Source: Deltaproteobacteria bacterium (lineage in GTDB: Bacteria > Myxococcota_A > UBA796 > GCA-2862545). From it: a stretch of DNA of 64,000 bases. Shown here piece after piece: positions 56,064 through 64,000 of the stretch. The notes under the pieces are model-generated. The model worked only from the letters and a program-made list of their open reading frames with translations. It made no database searches and was not told the origin of the DNA. Each line of letters begins with the position of its first letter. The stretch's first letter is position 1. The stretch is from NCBI GenBank assembly GCA_006226595.1, contig SBGP01000110.1, positions 1 to 64,000 on the forward strand, read 5' to 3'. A program made the translations under genes and the position numbers.

Positions 56064-57956
56064 ATGCGTCTCGCCCTGCTCGCCGGACTCGTCCTTGCGT
56101 CGTGCACCGGAGGTTCGGACCCGGATCCCGGCCCCCCGCCGGGAGAGCTGATGGCTGGTGTCGCGACGGCGCGCATGCCGGCGCCGGTCGGCATCGGTAC
56201 CGTCGGGTTCGGCCCGTTCGGCGTCAGCGCCGAGCCCTCGCCCTTCGCCGAGATGTTCCCCGCGACGACGCGCGTGCACGGGCACCCCGAGTTCAAGGCC
56301 GTCGCCATCTCGCGGGGTGAGGGGCACGAGCTCGTATTCGTGCGCATGGACTCCGTGGGCATGTTCCAGCAGCTGCGGCAGGGCGTGGTGCGCGAGCTCG
56401 CCGAGCGCCACGGTCGCTCGTTCGACGACGTGGTGATCTTCGGGGCCACCCACACCCACTCCGGTCCGGGCCGCATCGTCGATGGCGGGGGGCCGTACGA
56501 CATCATCGCCGACCGCTTCATGCCCGAGTTCTACGAGCGCATGGTCATGGCGATGGCCGACGTCATCGAGGACGCGCTCGACGACCTGGCCCCTGCGCGC
56601 GTGGGCCTCGCGACGGGCGACACCAACGAGGGGCACAGCGACCGTCGCTGCGAGGACGGGCTCGAGTACGAGAACGGTTCGCTGCCGCTCATCGCGATCG
56701 AGCGTGACGGGCAGCTCGACGCGCTCATCGCCGCGTACGCCATCCACGGCACGGTGCTCGGTATCGATCAGCTCACCCTGTCCCAGGACGTGAGCGGCGC
56801 CATCGAGGAGGCGATCGAGGATCGCTTCGATCATCCCGTCGAGGTCCTGCTCCTCAACTCGTGGGCCGCGGACATGGCGCCCAGCTCCCCGAACGTCGAC
56901 ACGGTCACCGGCGCGGCCCAGCCGAGCGGCTACGACAGGATGGAGACCGTCGGTGTGGTGGTCGCGGACGAGGTCGAGGCCCGCCTCGCGAACCTCACCT
57001 GGCACGAGGAGCCTGCGATTGTCGGCTCGACGCATCGCGTCGGCATCAACCGCGACCTGCTCGGCTACGAGGACGAGTTCGACTACGACTACGGCGCGGT
57101 GTACTGCTCCTCGGGCGACGTGTGCGACTGCGACGGCGGCGAGGTGTGTGACCTCGAGACACGGGTCGAGGGCCTCGACGAGGCGTGCGTACCGTTCAAC
57201 GAGGAGTACCCCGCGCCGATGCAGACGGTGTTCACCGCCGGTCGCGTCGGTCCGCTGCACTTCGTGACCTTCCCCGGCGAGCCGGGCACACTGCTCGCGG
57301 AGGAGGTCATGGACACCCTGGCCATCGAGCCGTTCATGTTCATCGGCTACAGCCAGGACTACCTTGGCTACTCGATCCTCGAGGAGGACTGGTGGCAGGG
57401 CGGCTACGAGGCGAGCGGTGCCTTGTGGGGACCGCGGCAGGGCGAGTACCTCAAGGAGGCCGCCATCGACGCGTTCTCGCGGACCTTCGCGCCAGACCCG
57501 GTGATGGGTGCCCTCGAGCCGCCTCCGGTCGAGCCGTTCACGGTGGGCGAGTACACGCCCTACGACCCGGCGACCGGCGTCGACGCGGGCACCGTGCTCG
57601 TCCAGCCCGCGGCGGCGGTGTCGGGGACCGATGTGATCTCGGTGACGGTGGCGGGTCTCGACCCCTGGATGGGCACGCCCATCGCCATCCTCGAGCTCGC
57701 GGACGGCACGACGGTGCTTCGCCCGAACGGCATGCCGGTCGACTCCGACAGCTACGCGTTCTGGGTCGATCTGGAGCCCACGCCCGGCTACCGCGACGAG
57801 CCGGATGCGCGCGCGCGCACCTTCGCGTGGACCTTCAGCCTGCCGGCGACGAAGGCCGTGGGCTCGCGAACGCTGAGCGGCGACTACCGCGTCCGGGTCA
57901 AGCTGCCCGACGGCACCGAGGTGGTGAGCGACACCTTCACGGTGACGCCCAGCTGA
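56064..57956 (+). CDS. neutral ceramidase-like lipoprotein
   Basis: 630 residues. Signal MRLALLAGLVLASCTGG with lipobox LASC, so envelope-anchored. It matches the neutral/alkaline ceramidase family: the zinc and active-site stretch VIFGATHTHSGPG, then VEVLLLNSWAADMAPSSPN for the family NxxxDxxPN motif, and an Ig-like C-terminal domain. Family members cleave the amide of ceramides and related sphingolipids, which myxobacteria make. Start has GGAGG four bases upstream. One CDCDGGEVCDLETR loop looks cysteine-rich and calcium-binding. Confidence 0.88.
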   Translation: MRLALLAGLVLASCTGGSDPDPGPPPGELMAGVATARMPAPVGIGTVGFGPFGVSAEPSPFAEMFPATTRVHGHPEFKAVAISRGEGHELVFVRMDSVGMFQQLRQGVVRELAERHGRSFDDVVIFGATHTHSGPGRIVDGGGPYDIIADRFMPEFYERMVMAMADVIEDALDDLAPARVGLATGDTNEGHSDRRCEDGLEYENGSLPLIAIERDGQLDALIAAYAIHGTVLGIDQLTLSQDVSGAIEEAIEDRFDHPVEVLLLNSWAADMAPSSPNVDTVTGAAQPSGYDRMETVGVVVADEVEARLANLTWHEEPAIVGSTHRVGINRDLLGYEDEFDYDYGAVYCSSGDVCDCDGGEVCDLETRVEGLDEACVPFNEEYPAPMQTVFTAGRVGPLHFVTFPGEPGTLLAEEVMDTLAIEPFMFIGYSQDYLGYSILEEDWWQGGYEASGALWGPRQGEYLKEAAIDAFSRTFAPDPVMGALEPPPVEPFTVGEYTPYDPATGVDAGTVLVQPAAAVSGTDVISVTVAGLDPWMGTPIAILELADGTTVLRPNGMPVDSDSYAFWVDLEPTPGYRDEPDARARTFAWTFSLPATKAVGSRTLSGDYRVRVKLPDGTEVVSDTFTVTPS

Positions 57957-57965
57957 TCGGCGTGA

Positions 57966-58367
57966 TCAGCCCTCTTCGGACTTGGCTTCACCTTCGGCGG
58001 GAGCCTCGGCCTCCGGCTTCTCCTTCATCGGCGCGAGCAGCAGGTCCTGGAGCTTCTTGGCCTTCTCCTTGGCCGGCTCGAGGGCCTTGGCGCACTCCTC
58101 GCCGCCACCGAGGTTCGGGTCCATGCACTTGCGTTGCTCCTCGGTGAGCCCGGACGCCGCGCACTCCTTCACGAAGTCGGCTTTCTCGGCGAAGCGGACG
58201 TCGGCGACGCCGCCCTTGTACAGCTCGTCCTGGTAGACCTTGGTCAGCGAGCTGTACAGCTTGCCGCACTCGCGGTCGAGCTCCTTGGCCGCGACTTCTT
58301 CGGGGGTGGGACCGGGGTCGCCGCAGCCGGCGAGTAGAAAGGCAGCGATGAGAATGCGGTAGGTCAT
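57966..58367 (-). CDS. small lipoprotein, 133 aa
   Basis: Signal MTYRILIAAFLLAGCGDPG with lipobox LAGC. Mature part is charged and helical with Lys/Glu-rich C-terminal tail (PEAEAPAEGEAKSEEG) and three Cys residues. Not recognised. GAGGTG precedes the ATG. Convergent with the ceramidase, nine bases apart. Confidence 0.75.
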   Translation of the reverse strand: MTYRILIAAFLLAGCGDPGPTPEEVAAKELDRECGKLYSSLTKVYQDELYKGGVADVRFAEKADFVKECAASGLTEEQRKCMDPNLGGGEECAKALEPAKEKAKKLQDLLLAPMKEKPEAEAPAEGEAKSEEG

Positions 58368-58455
58368 GGGGGGGCACCTCCGCATCGAGCCTAGCGCGAG
58401 GTGGTTTCGGGAGGACCCGGTATCTACGCGGAAAATCGCCGCGCAGCGGCCTGGG

Positions 58456-58534
58456 GGGCTCGTTCGAGCCCGCCGTGGCGCGCGTTCTGGGCGGTTGCCC
58501 AAAGGGTGCAAAGGTCGCGCTTTTCGCGGAAAAG
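58456..58534 (-). terminator. two hairpins after the pentein gene
   Basis: GGGCTCG-TT-CGAGCCC (58456-58471) and CTTTTC-GCG-GAAAAG (58520-58534). The second is seven bases past the minus-strand stop at 58541 and carries U-rich stems in RNA. Both sit in the 173-base gap, which holds no gene. Confidence 0.45.
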
Positions 58535-58540
58535 GCGGGC

Positions 58541-59638
58541 TCAGCGCCGCGCAATCGGCGCCGTCAGGCAGCGCACAGAGCCCCCGAGGCGGAAGAGCTT
58601 GCCGACCTCGATGGCGTGCACGGTCGCGCCCTCGGTCCGCCAGATGGCGGTCGCCGCGGCGTCCAGCGCATCCACGCCGTACACGGGCATGTACACGTGC
58701 AGGCCGTCGTCCCGGGTCTCCGCGAGCACGTTGTTGTACGACAGCCACGCCCACTGCTGGTCCGTCGGCAGCAGGGGCAGCCTCACCACGTCCAGCCCGA
58801 CGTCCTCGAGCTGGTCAGCGATGTGGTCGAGTGAAGCGAGCAGCTCGGTCGGCGCGCGACCCACCGGGCGGCCTCCGACGACGAGGCCCGCCGTATCGGC
58901 GTCTCCGAGCAGGTCGCGCGCCAAGGTCGGGTCGCCCACGGCCACGCGTCCCTCCCCGAGCGGGGTCACGAACATGCCGATGTGGTGGTTCGGAGCGCGG
59001 TCGAGGACGAGGACCTCGCGTCCCAGGTCCTCCTCGAGCATTGCAACCAGGCTCGCTGCGGGGAGGTCGGGGTTGCGCGCGAACAGGGGGCTCGCGACGT
59101 ACACCCGGGTCTCGTCGGCGATCAGGTCACCGCCGTCGAAGCGGTAGCGGGCCTGTTGCACGCGGGCTGCGTCGCCGAGATGTGCGCCGAGGGTCCACGG
59201 GACGAGCCAGTCGTGCACCCGGGCCTCGGGCCCTGTCATCGGGGCGGCCGGCGCGAGGAGCACGGTGTCCTCGGCCGTCGGGAGCACCGCCAGGCGGTCG
59301 CGCATCCACGAGGTGATCGGCGCGTCCGTGCGCGCGAACTCGAGGGACACGTCCGTGTTCCAGGTGGCCACCGCCGCCCGAAATCGCGACTCGTCCTCGT
59401 CGTCCGCGACGACCACGTGGACCCGGGTGCCGGGTGCGAGGGCCGAGAGCAGGTCCTCGTACACCGGCAGGAAGCGGTCCTGCTCGACCCGATGGAACTG
59501 GATGGCGAGGTCGGTGATCGCACCGTCCGCGGCCGGCATGAGCGACGTCGTCGGGGCGCCGCCGAGCCACGCGGCGACGGCCAGTCCGAGCAGTCGGAGC
59601 GCGCCGAGTCCCGTGATCAGCTCGAGCAGGCGTCGCAT
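58541..59638 (-). CDS. membrane-anchored pentein (agmatine/arginine deiminase-like)
   Basis: 365 residues. N-terminal hydrophobic segment LLELITGLGALRLLGLAVAAWLGG (anchor or signal). Guanidine-modifying fold motifs: WMRDRLAV, RFDGGDLIAD, NHHIGMFVTP and the C-terminal GGSVRCLTAP with the nucleophile Cys. The Asp of the HxD motif is replaced by Gly (HIG), so substrate or activity may have changed. Could act on peptidyl-arginine, agmatine or a free guanidino compound in the periplasm. ATG shares one base with the upstream gene's stop. Confidence 0.75.
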   Translation of the reverse strand: MRRLLELITGLGALRLLGLAVAAWLGGAPTTSLMPAADGAITDLAIQFHRVEQDRFLPVYEDLLSALAPGTRVHVVVADDEDESRFRAAVATWNTDVSLEFARTDAPITSWMRDRLAVLPTAEDTVLLAPAAPMTGPEARVHDWLVPWTLGAHLGDAARVQQARYRFDGGDLIADETRVYVASPLFARNPDLPAASLVAMLEEDLGREVLVLDRAPNHHIGMFVTPLGEGRVAVGDPTLARDLLGDADTAGLVVGGRPVGRAPTELLASLDHIADQLEDVGLDVVRLPLLPTDQQWAWLSYNNVLAETRDDGLHVYMPVYGVDALDAAATAIWRTEGATVHAIEVGKLFRLGGSVRCLTAPIARR

Positions 59639-60252
59639 CAGCGCCGCCGGCGGGTCTGCACCCGCGCGCTCTGTTCGACGTTGATCACGGGCAGCGACCC
59701 GAAGCTCTGCTGCGCGCCCTCGAGCTGCGCGCTTCCGGCCATGCTCAGCGCCGCGCCATCCTCGAACGCGACGGTGAGGGTGCTGAACCCGTCGAGCATG
59801 CGTGCGATGTTCTGCTCCTGCTCGGGCTGTGGCGCGTCGAGCTTCACGTCCTCGAAGCGGTGGCGGTGCGTGGTGCCGGGAGCGACCTCCGCGACGACCG
59901 GCACCTCGGCGAGGTTGAAGGTCATCGGTCCCATGCGGCTGGCCATGCTCCCGCTGGTCACCGAGACGTTCGCCATGTGCTCGAAGTGCTTCGGAAAGTC
60001 GCTGGTGTTGCGGATCAGCGCGACGAGGTGCTCGCCATCGCGCTCCAGCGACACCTCGAGTCCGTCCATGGTGCTCTGGGCCTGGGTCAGCGCCCCGGTG
60101 AGGAAGGCCTCGGTCGGCAGCGCTTCCGGCGGCGGGAGGTCGGCGACCTCGACTGCCTGGCTGTCGGCGTGGGCACCCGGCACGGTGAGCAGGTTCGCGC
60201 CGGAGACCAGGGTGGCGAGCAGCGCGAGGGGGACGGTGGGCAGGCGGTTCAT
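59638..60252 (-). CDS. exported protein of unknown function, 204 aa
   Basis: ATG at 60252 with AAGGAG seven bases upstream gives signal MNRLPTVPLALLATLVSGANLLTVPGAHA. A longer start would add nine residues. The mature part is beta-rich with a HFEHMANVSV and FEDVKLDAPQPEQEQ segment and an Arg-rich C-terminus (RVQTRRRR). Not recognised. Its stop overlaps the pentein start (TGATG), so the two are coupled; it may be a chaperone or partner of that enzyme. Confidence 0.72.
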   Translation of the reverse strand: MNRLPTVPLALLATLVSGANLLTVPGAHADSQAVEVADLPPPEALPTEAFLTGALTQAQSTMDGLEVSLERDGEHLVALIRNTSDFPKHFEHMANVSVTSGSMASRMGPMTFNLAEVPVVAEVAPGTTHRHRFEDVKLDAPQPEQEQNIARMLDGFSTLTVAFEDGAALSMAGSAQLEGAQQSFGSLPVINVEQSARVQTRRRR

Positions 60253-60350
60253 CGAGAGCTCCTTGGTGGATGTCTTCACCGTATGGAGCGCTCGACGGGG
60301 GTGGGGTAAGGCCCGGGTACCGCCTGTGTAAGCGGCGATTTACATGCCGA

Positions 60351-60980
60351 TCAGCCCGCGTGGCGGCGCATCTTCAGCCCGAGCTGGCTGCCGCAGTAGT
60401 GGGCCACCGCATCGAACGCGCCCTGCAGCTCCTCGTCACTCATCTCCTTGAGCTGCTTCGCGTTGTTCACCGTGAACAGGGTCGCGGCGACCGCGTCCGG
60501 CGAGCCGGCGGCGGTGGTGCAGGTCAGGCGGGTCTTGTACGCGAGCTTGCCGTCGTCGCGGAAGATGCGGACTCGCAGGTCGTAGTCGAACACGCCCGGC
60601 GCGCCGAGACCGTAGACCTCCATGCCCATGTCGACGACCTCGATCTGGAGCACCGAGCCTCCCTTGTCGGCGGTCATCGAGAACGGAGGGCCCTCGCCCA
60701 CCACATCGACGACACCGCTCGCGAGCTCCGCGCTGGTGGAGTCCGTGTCCACCCGCTCGGCGAGCTGACGCGACAGCTCGTAGGAGCGGCCCACCTGGAC
60801 GAGGTTCACGACATCGCCGGCGACGCCGCCGCCGCTCACGCCGCCGAGCTGCACGTTGGGCTGGGTGACGAGGTGGACCTCGGGATGCACGTCGCCCAGC
60901 GTCGGCGCCATCTTCTTGAAGCGGGCGTGGCATCCGGTGCCGAGGGACAGGGCGAGCAGGGCGAGCAAGGCGTGGCGCAT
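60351..60980 (-). CDS. lipoprotein, 209 aa
   Basis: Signal MRHALLALLALSLGTGCHARF with lipobox GTGC. Mature protein has an AELASGVVDVVGEGPPFSMTADKG segment, beta strands VFDYDLRVRIFRDDG and a cysteine pair (LTCTTA, HYCGSQ). Unknown family. Stands alone between the exported protein and the GMC oxidoreductase, divergent from the latter. Confidence that it is coding is high from the signal and codon pattern. Confidence 0.75.
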   Translation of the reverse strand: MRHALLALLALSLGTGCHARFKKMAPTLGDVHPEVHLVTQPNVQLGGVSGGGVAGDVVNLVQVGRSYELSRQLAERVDTDSTSAELASGVVDVVGEGPPFSMTADKGGSVLQIEVVDMGMEVYGLGAPGVFDYDLRVRIFRDDGKLAYKTRLTCTTAAGSPDAVAATLFTVNNAKQLKEMSDEELQGAFDAVAHYCGSQLGLKMRRHAG

Positions 60981-61075
60981 GGGGTCTCCATCTGGTGATC
61001 CCGACTACGCTCGTCGCGGGCGCCCCATTCGACACGGGATGTCATCGCCGGGATACGGCGGGGTCCGGGAGGCAC

Positions 61076-62566
61076 ATGCGCTGGGTCATCATTGGAGCGG
61101 GAGCGGCGGGTTGTGTGGCTGCGGAGCGCCTTTCTCGAAGTGGCGAGCACGAGGTGCTGCTCGTCGAGGCGGGCCCCGATCGCGGCGACGACCTTCCCCG
61201 CGACCTTCGTGACGGCCACCGCAACTCGTACAAGGCGCACGACTGGGGGCTGAGTCACCGCCCGAACCCGCGCCAGGTCGTGTTCCCGATGCCTCGCGGC
61301 AAGGTCGTTGGCGGCAGCTCTGCGGTGAACACATGCATCGCGATGCGCGGGGAGCCTGCCGACTTCGACGAGTGGGGCGAGCTCGGTCTGGACGAGTGGA
61401 GCTGGGAGCAGTGCCTTCCGGCATTCAAAGCCATCGAGCGCGACGAGGACTTCGGCGACCATCCCGCCCACGGCAAGGACGGCCCGCTGCCGATCACACG
61501 CATCAAGCGGCTCAACGGCTGGCAGGCCGGCTTCCTCGAGGCCTGCAGCCAGCGTGGCTACGGCCGGGTCGACGACCTGAACGCGCCCGGCGTGTTCGGC
61601 GCGGGCGTGATCCCTCGAAATGTGGTGCACGGCGAGCGCATCTCGGCCGCGAGCGCGTGGCTGACACCGGATGTGCGCGCCCGCGAGAACCTCACCCTCG
61701 TGCCGAACACGATGGCCGTGCAGCTTCGCTTCGAGGGACGGCGCGTCACCGGGGTCGAGGTCCGGCAGGGCGCCGGGATGAAGCTCGTTCCTGCGGATCG
61801 CGTCGTGTGCGCGCTCGGCGCGGTGCTCACGCCCGGTCTGCTCCAGCGCAGCGGCATCGGCCCGCGCGCCGTGCTCGAGGACCAGGGCGTCGCGGTCGTG
61901 CACGACAGCCCCGGCGTGGGCGCGCGGCTGCTCGATCACGCGGGTGCGGCGATGTTCTGCGTGCCGTGGACGGGCGCAGGCGTGCGCGAGGGCGCGGTGA
62001 TCGAGACCATGCTCGTGCTGCCCGACGAGCGCACCGGGCGCCGAGTCGTTCAGCTCCAGCCCGGCTCGTTCCTGATGACGCCGTACGCGGACCTGCCGTT
62101 CGTCACCCTCATGCTCTCGAACGCAAAGCCCAAGGGTCACGGCACGATTCGCTACGACCTTCGCGACTTCACCGCGCCGCCGCAGGTCGACTCCCGGTTG
62201 CTCGTCGAGCCCGAGGACCAGGACGTCGCCGCACGCGCGCTCGTGGAGTTGTTCCACCTGTCGCAGACCGCCGCGTTGTCGCGCCTCGGTCGACCACTGC
62301 TTCCGCTCCGCCGGCACCTCGAGACCGTAGAGGGCGCGCGTCGCATCCTCCACCGGATCTCGGACAGCGGCTACCACATGTCGGGCACCGTCCCCATGGG
62401 GCCCAGCCCCGAGGATCCGCTCGATGGGCGGGGTCGCGTGCGTGGCGTCGACGGCGTGTACGTGTGGGACGCGAGTGTGTTCCCGACCATCCCGTCGAAC
62501 AACATCCACCTGCCCGTGCTCATGTGCGCCCACCGCTTCGCGGAGTGGGCCGCGACCGAGGACTGA
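61076..62566 (+). CDS. GMC-family FAD oxidoreductase
   Basis: 496 residues from ATG 61076 (GGGAGG upstream). The FAD motif is IIGAGAAGCVAAERLS, with VVGGSSAVNTCIAMRG and a PROSITE-like GAVLTPGLLQRSGIGP. The substrate-side His pair appears as SGYHMSGTVPMG, and the C-terminal GMC motif as VWDASVFPTIPSNNIHLPVLMCAHR. Members oxidise alcohols such as choline. It lacks the long N-terminus of betaine-pathway enzymes, so the substrate is open. Cytoplasmic. Confidence 0.92.
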   Translation: MRWVIIGAGAAGCVAAERLSRSGEHEVLLVEAGPDRGDDLPRDLRDGHRNSYKAHDWGLSHRPNPRQVVFPMPRGKVVGGSSAVNTCIAMRGEPADFDEWGELGLDEWSWEQCLPAFKAIERDEDFGDHPAHGKDGPLPITRIKRLNGWQAGFLEACSQRGYGRVDDLNAPGVFGAGVIPRNVVHGERISAASAWLTPDVRARENLTLVPNTMAVQLRFEGRRVTGVEVRQGAGMKLVPADRVVCALGAVLTPGLLQRSGIGPRAVLEDQGVAVVHDSPGVGARLLDHAGAAMFCVPWTGAGVREGAVIETMLVLPDERTGRRVVQLQPGSFLMTPYADLPFVTLMLSNAKPKGHGTIRYDLRDFTAPPQVDSRLLVEPEDQDVAARALVELFHLSQTAALSRLGRPLLPLRRHLETVEGARRILHRISDSGYHMSGTVPMGPSPEDPLDGRGRVRGVDGVYVWDASVFPTIPSNNIHLPVLMCAHRFAEWAATED

Positions 62567-62569
62567 CGC

Positions 62570-63958
62570 TCACGGCGCGTCGGTGCGCAGGATCCAGGTG
62601 CCGGGCGTGTCGGCGTCGAGCGGCGAGAACTCCGCCAGGTTCGGCGTGGTCGCCAGGACCTCGGTGCGGGTGGCGAGGAAGCGTGGGACGCCGGGACGTT
62701 CCTCCACGGTCTGCGCGGACTTGTCGAAGTCGAGGGGCTCGCAGCCGCTGAAGAACACGAGCTGGGGCGTGCCGAACTCGGAAGCCACGGCGCAGCGCGG
62801 GAGACCGCGCGTGTGCTCGGCGAGCGCCCGGGCCACGTCGCCGACGTCACTCAGCTCCTTGTCGGCCTTGGTGTGGGCCTCGACCGCGAGGCTGGCCGAG
62901 AACCCGAGCAGGCCGGTGAGCACGGCGAGGGCGGGGATGCGGCCCGACCATCGCGTCCACACGACCTCCGGGATGGCGGCGAGCACGAGGGGCACGAGCA
63001 TCGCAAACGCGGGGAGCAGGAAGCGCGGCGCGATCAGCGTCACCCGTAGGAAGAAGAACAGCGCGATCACGGCGGCGGTCAAGGTGCCGGCGAGGGCCAG
63101 GTCACGCGTGCGGACGTCGCGTGCCATGCGCCATGCGCCGACGGCGGCGACCACGACCCACGCGGACCACAGCGCGATGGTCGGCCACGGGGTGCTGGTG
63201 ACCCGCGGCTCGCCGAATGCGCGCGTGTGCTCGTACGCGAGCAGGTGTGCCCACAGCCCGGAGTTGCGCAGGGTCGCCTGGTTCACGTGGGCGGCGGCCT
63301 CGGCGAGTCGCGGTCCTACGCCGTCGAAGCGGAGCACGGCCTCGGCGACCCACGCGAGCACGCCGAGAGCGATTCCCAGGGCGAGGGCCTTGCTGCGCGT
63401 GCCCCCCTCCCGCGCGAAGATCAGCGTGAACAGACCCAGGGCGACGGTGGCCTCGGTCGGACGGAGCACGACCACCGCGGTGCTCGCCGCGGCAAGACCG
63501 AGCCAGGCTCCCCGGCCGGGTGAGGGGCCGCCGACGTGCGCCAGTCCCAGCACGCCGAGAAGAAGCAGGGCGGCGGCGAGGTTCGGGAGCAGCAGGGTGC
63601 TGTAGTACATCGCCGGCCACACGGTGAGGAACACCAGCGGGCCGAGGGCCGCGCGGGTGCCGAACACACGCGTCCACGGCGCGAAGGCGAAGAACCACAG
63701 CGCTGCGTGGACCACGAACAGGTAGCTGCGCACCGCGAAGGGCGAGTGGGCGAAGGCGGCCACCGGCGCGCCCATCCACAACATGCCCTGGGAGCGGGTC
63801 GGGCTGTAGCCGGCGCTGGGGATGCTCGGCAGCAGCTCCGCGAAGTACACCGCTTCGTCCCAGCTCAGGTCGCGGGAGAGCCCGAACAGGCCGACCTCGA
63901 CCGCGGTGAGCGCGAGGCACACCGCGAGCAGCACGCGAAGGGCAGGGTCGCGGAGCAC
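62570..63958 (-). CDS. GT-C fold membrane glycosyltransferase-like protein
   Basis: 462 residues, polytopic with about ten membrane helices. The first loop holds LSRDLSWDEAVYFAELLP, the acidic motif of ArnT/PMT-type GT39/GT83 enzymes that use polyprenyl-linked sugars. The C-terminal 110 residues are soluble (DKELSDVGDVARALAEHTRGLPRCAVASEFG). GTG at 63958 follows an in-frame TAG immediately upstream. Convergent with the GMC gene, three bases apart. Sugar donor and acceptor are not predictable. Confidence 0.82.
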   Translation of the reverse strand: MLRDPALRVLLAVCLALTAVEVGLFGLSRDLSWDEAVYFAELLPSIPSAGYSPTRSQGMLWMGAPVAAFAHSPFAVRSYLFVVHAALWFFAFAPWTRVFGTRAALGPLVFLTVWPAMYYSTLLLPNLAAALLLLGVLGLAHVGGPSPGRGAWLGLAAASTAVVVLRPTEATVALGLFTLIFAREGGTRSKALALGIALGVLAWVAEAVLRFDGVGPRLAEAAAHVNQATLRNSGLWAHLLAYEHTRAFGEPRVTSTPWPTIALWSAWVVVAAVGAWRMARDVRTRDLALAGTLTAAVIALFFFLRVTLIAPRFLLPAFAMLVPLVLAAIPEVVWTRWSGRIPALAVLTGLLGFSASLAVEAHTKADKELSDVGDVARALAEHTRGLPRCAVASEFGTPQLVFFSGCEPLDFDKSAQTVEERPGVPRFLATRTEVLATTPNLAEFSPLDADTPGTWILRTDAP

Positions 63959-64000
63959 CTAGACGACCTCGGGGTGACGGGGGACGACCATCTAGCCCAC
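63959..64000. other. window edge, no gene assigned
   Basis: Forty-two bases to the end. Only a 10-codon minus-strand open frame (MVVPRHPEVV) just ahead of the glycosyltransferase start is visible, closed by stops on both sides. Nothing else is supported. Confidence 0.4.

Overview
The window reads as chromosome of a high-GC, gene-dense, Gram-negative predatory or social delta-type bacterium, most likely in or near Myxococcota. The pointers are eukaryote-like Ser/Thr kinases fused to WD40-like or PEGA domains, many small lipoproteins, a C-terminal tail resembling the MYXO-CTERM sorting signal (about 4119-4200), a neutral ceramidase, and heavy use of GTG and TTG starts. Genes are packed with 1-4 base stop/start overlaps (GTGA, ATGA, TTGA, TGATG). 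I see no tRNA, rRNA, CRISPR array, insertion sequence or prophage. No gap is longer than about 330 bases; the longest, 17859-18184, holds a promoter candidate and a perfect 31-bp inverted repeat.

Layout. 1-14.3 kb: the 3' end of a WD40 gene, hemB with a short-chain-dehydrogenase-like partner, a secreted HEFFH protease, a Nudix hydrolase, signal peptidase I with an O-methyltransferase, a degenerate PP2C fused to a cyclic-nucleotide-binding domain, a TPR protein, an RluA-type pseudouridine synthase, exonuclease III, an HELGH protease and an M20 amidohydrolase. 14.4-28 kb: PPK2, the ruvC-ruvA-ruvB-DUF192 operon, a TPR protein coupled to an LpxC homologue that has lost its zinc ligands, a PEGA protein, small lipoproteins, YebC and a Ser/Thr kinase. 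27.7-33.3 kb: an FHA/winged-helix regulator coupled to a kinase-WD40 protein, then dapA-dapB.

33.5-45.7 kb is the most distinctive block: a dissolved-inorganic-carbon (DIC) acquisition locus. A beta-carbonic anhydrase is divergent from a sensor kinase and an NtrC-type sigma-54 activator. These are followed by a five-gene run: SulP transporter, DabA (DUF2309), DabB-like NuoL-type subunit, a second NuoM/L-like subunit and an OprP-like porin. A good -24/-12 sigma-54 promoter and two tandem upstream repeats lie between the activator and sulP, so the two-component pair probably switches the transport operon on. A small winged-helix regulator with its own palindromic operator follows.

45.7-64 kb: an outer-membrane beta-barrel protein, a hybrid histidine kinase divergent from a second kinase with a degraded ATP site, a cation/calcium exchanger, a single-domain response regulator, a three-gene lipoprotein/kinase/barrel operon, a neutral ceramidase lipoprotein, a membrane-anchored pentein (agmatine/arginine deiminase-like), more lipoproteins, a GMC oxidoreductase and a GT-C glycosyltransferase.

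Three enzyme-like proteins here appear to have lost catalytic residues (LpxC-like, PP2C-like, histidine kinase at 49606). All functional calls come from motif recognition by eye; no database search was run.
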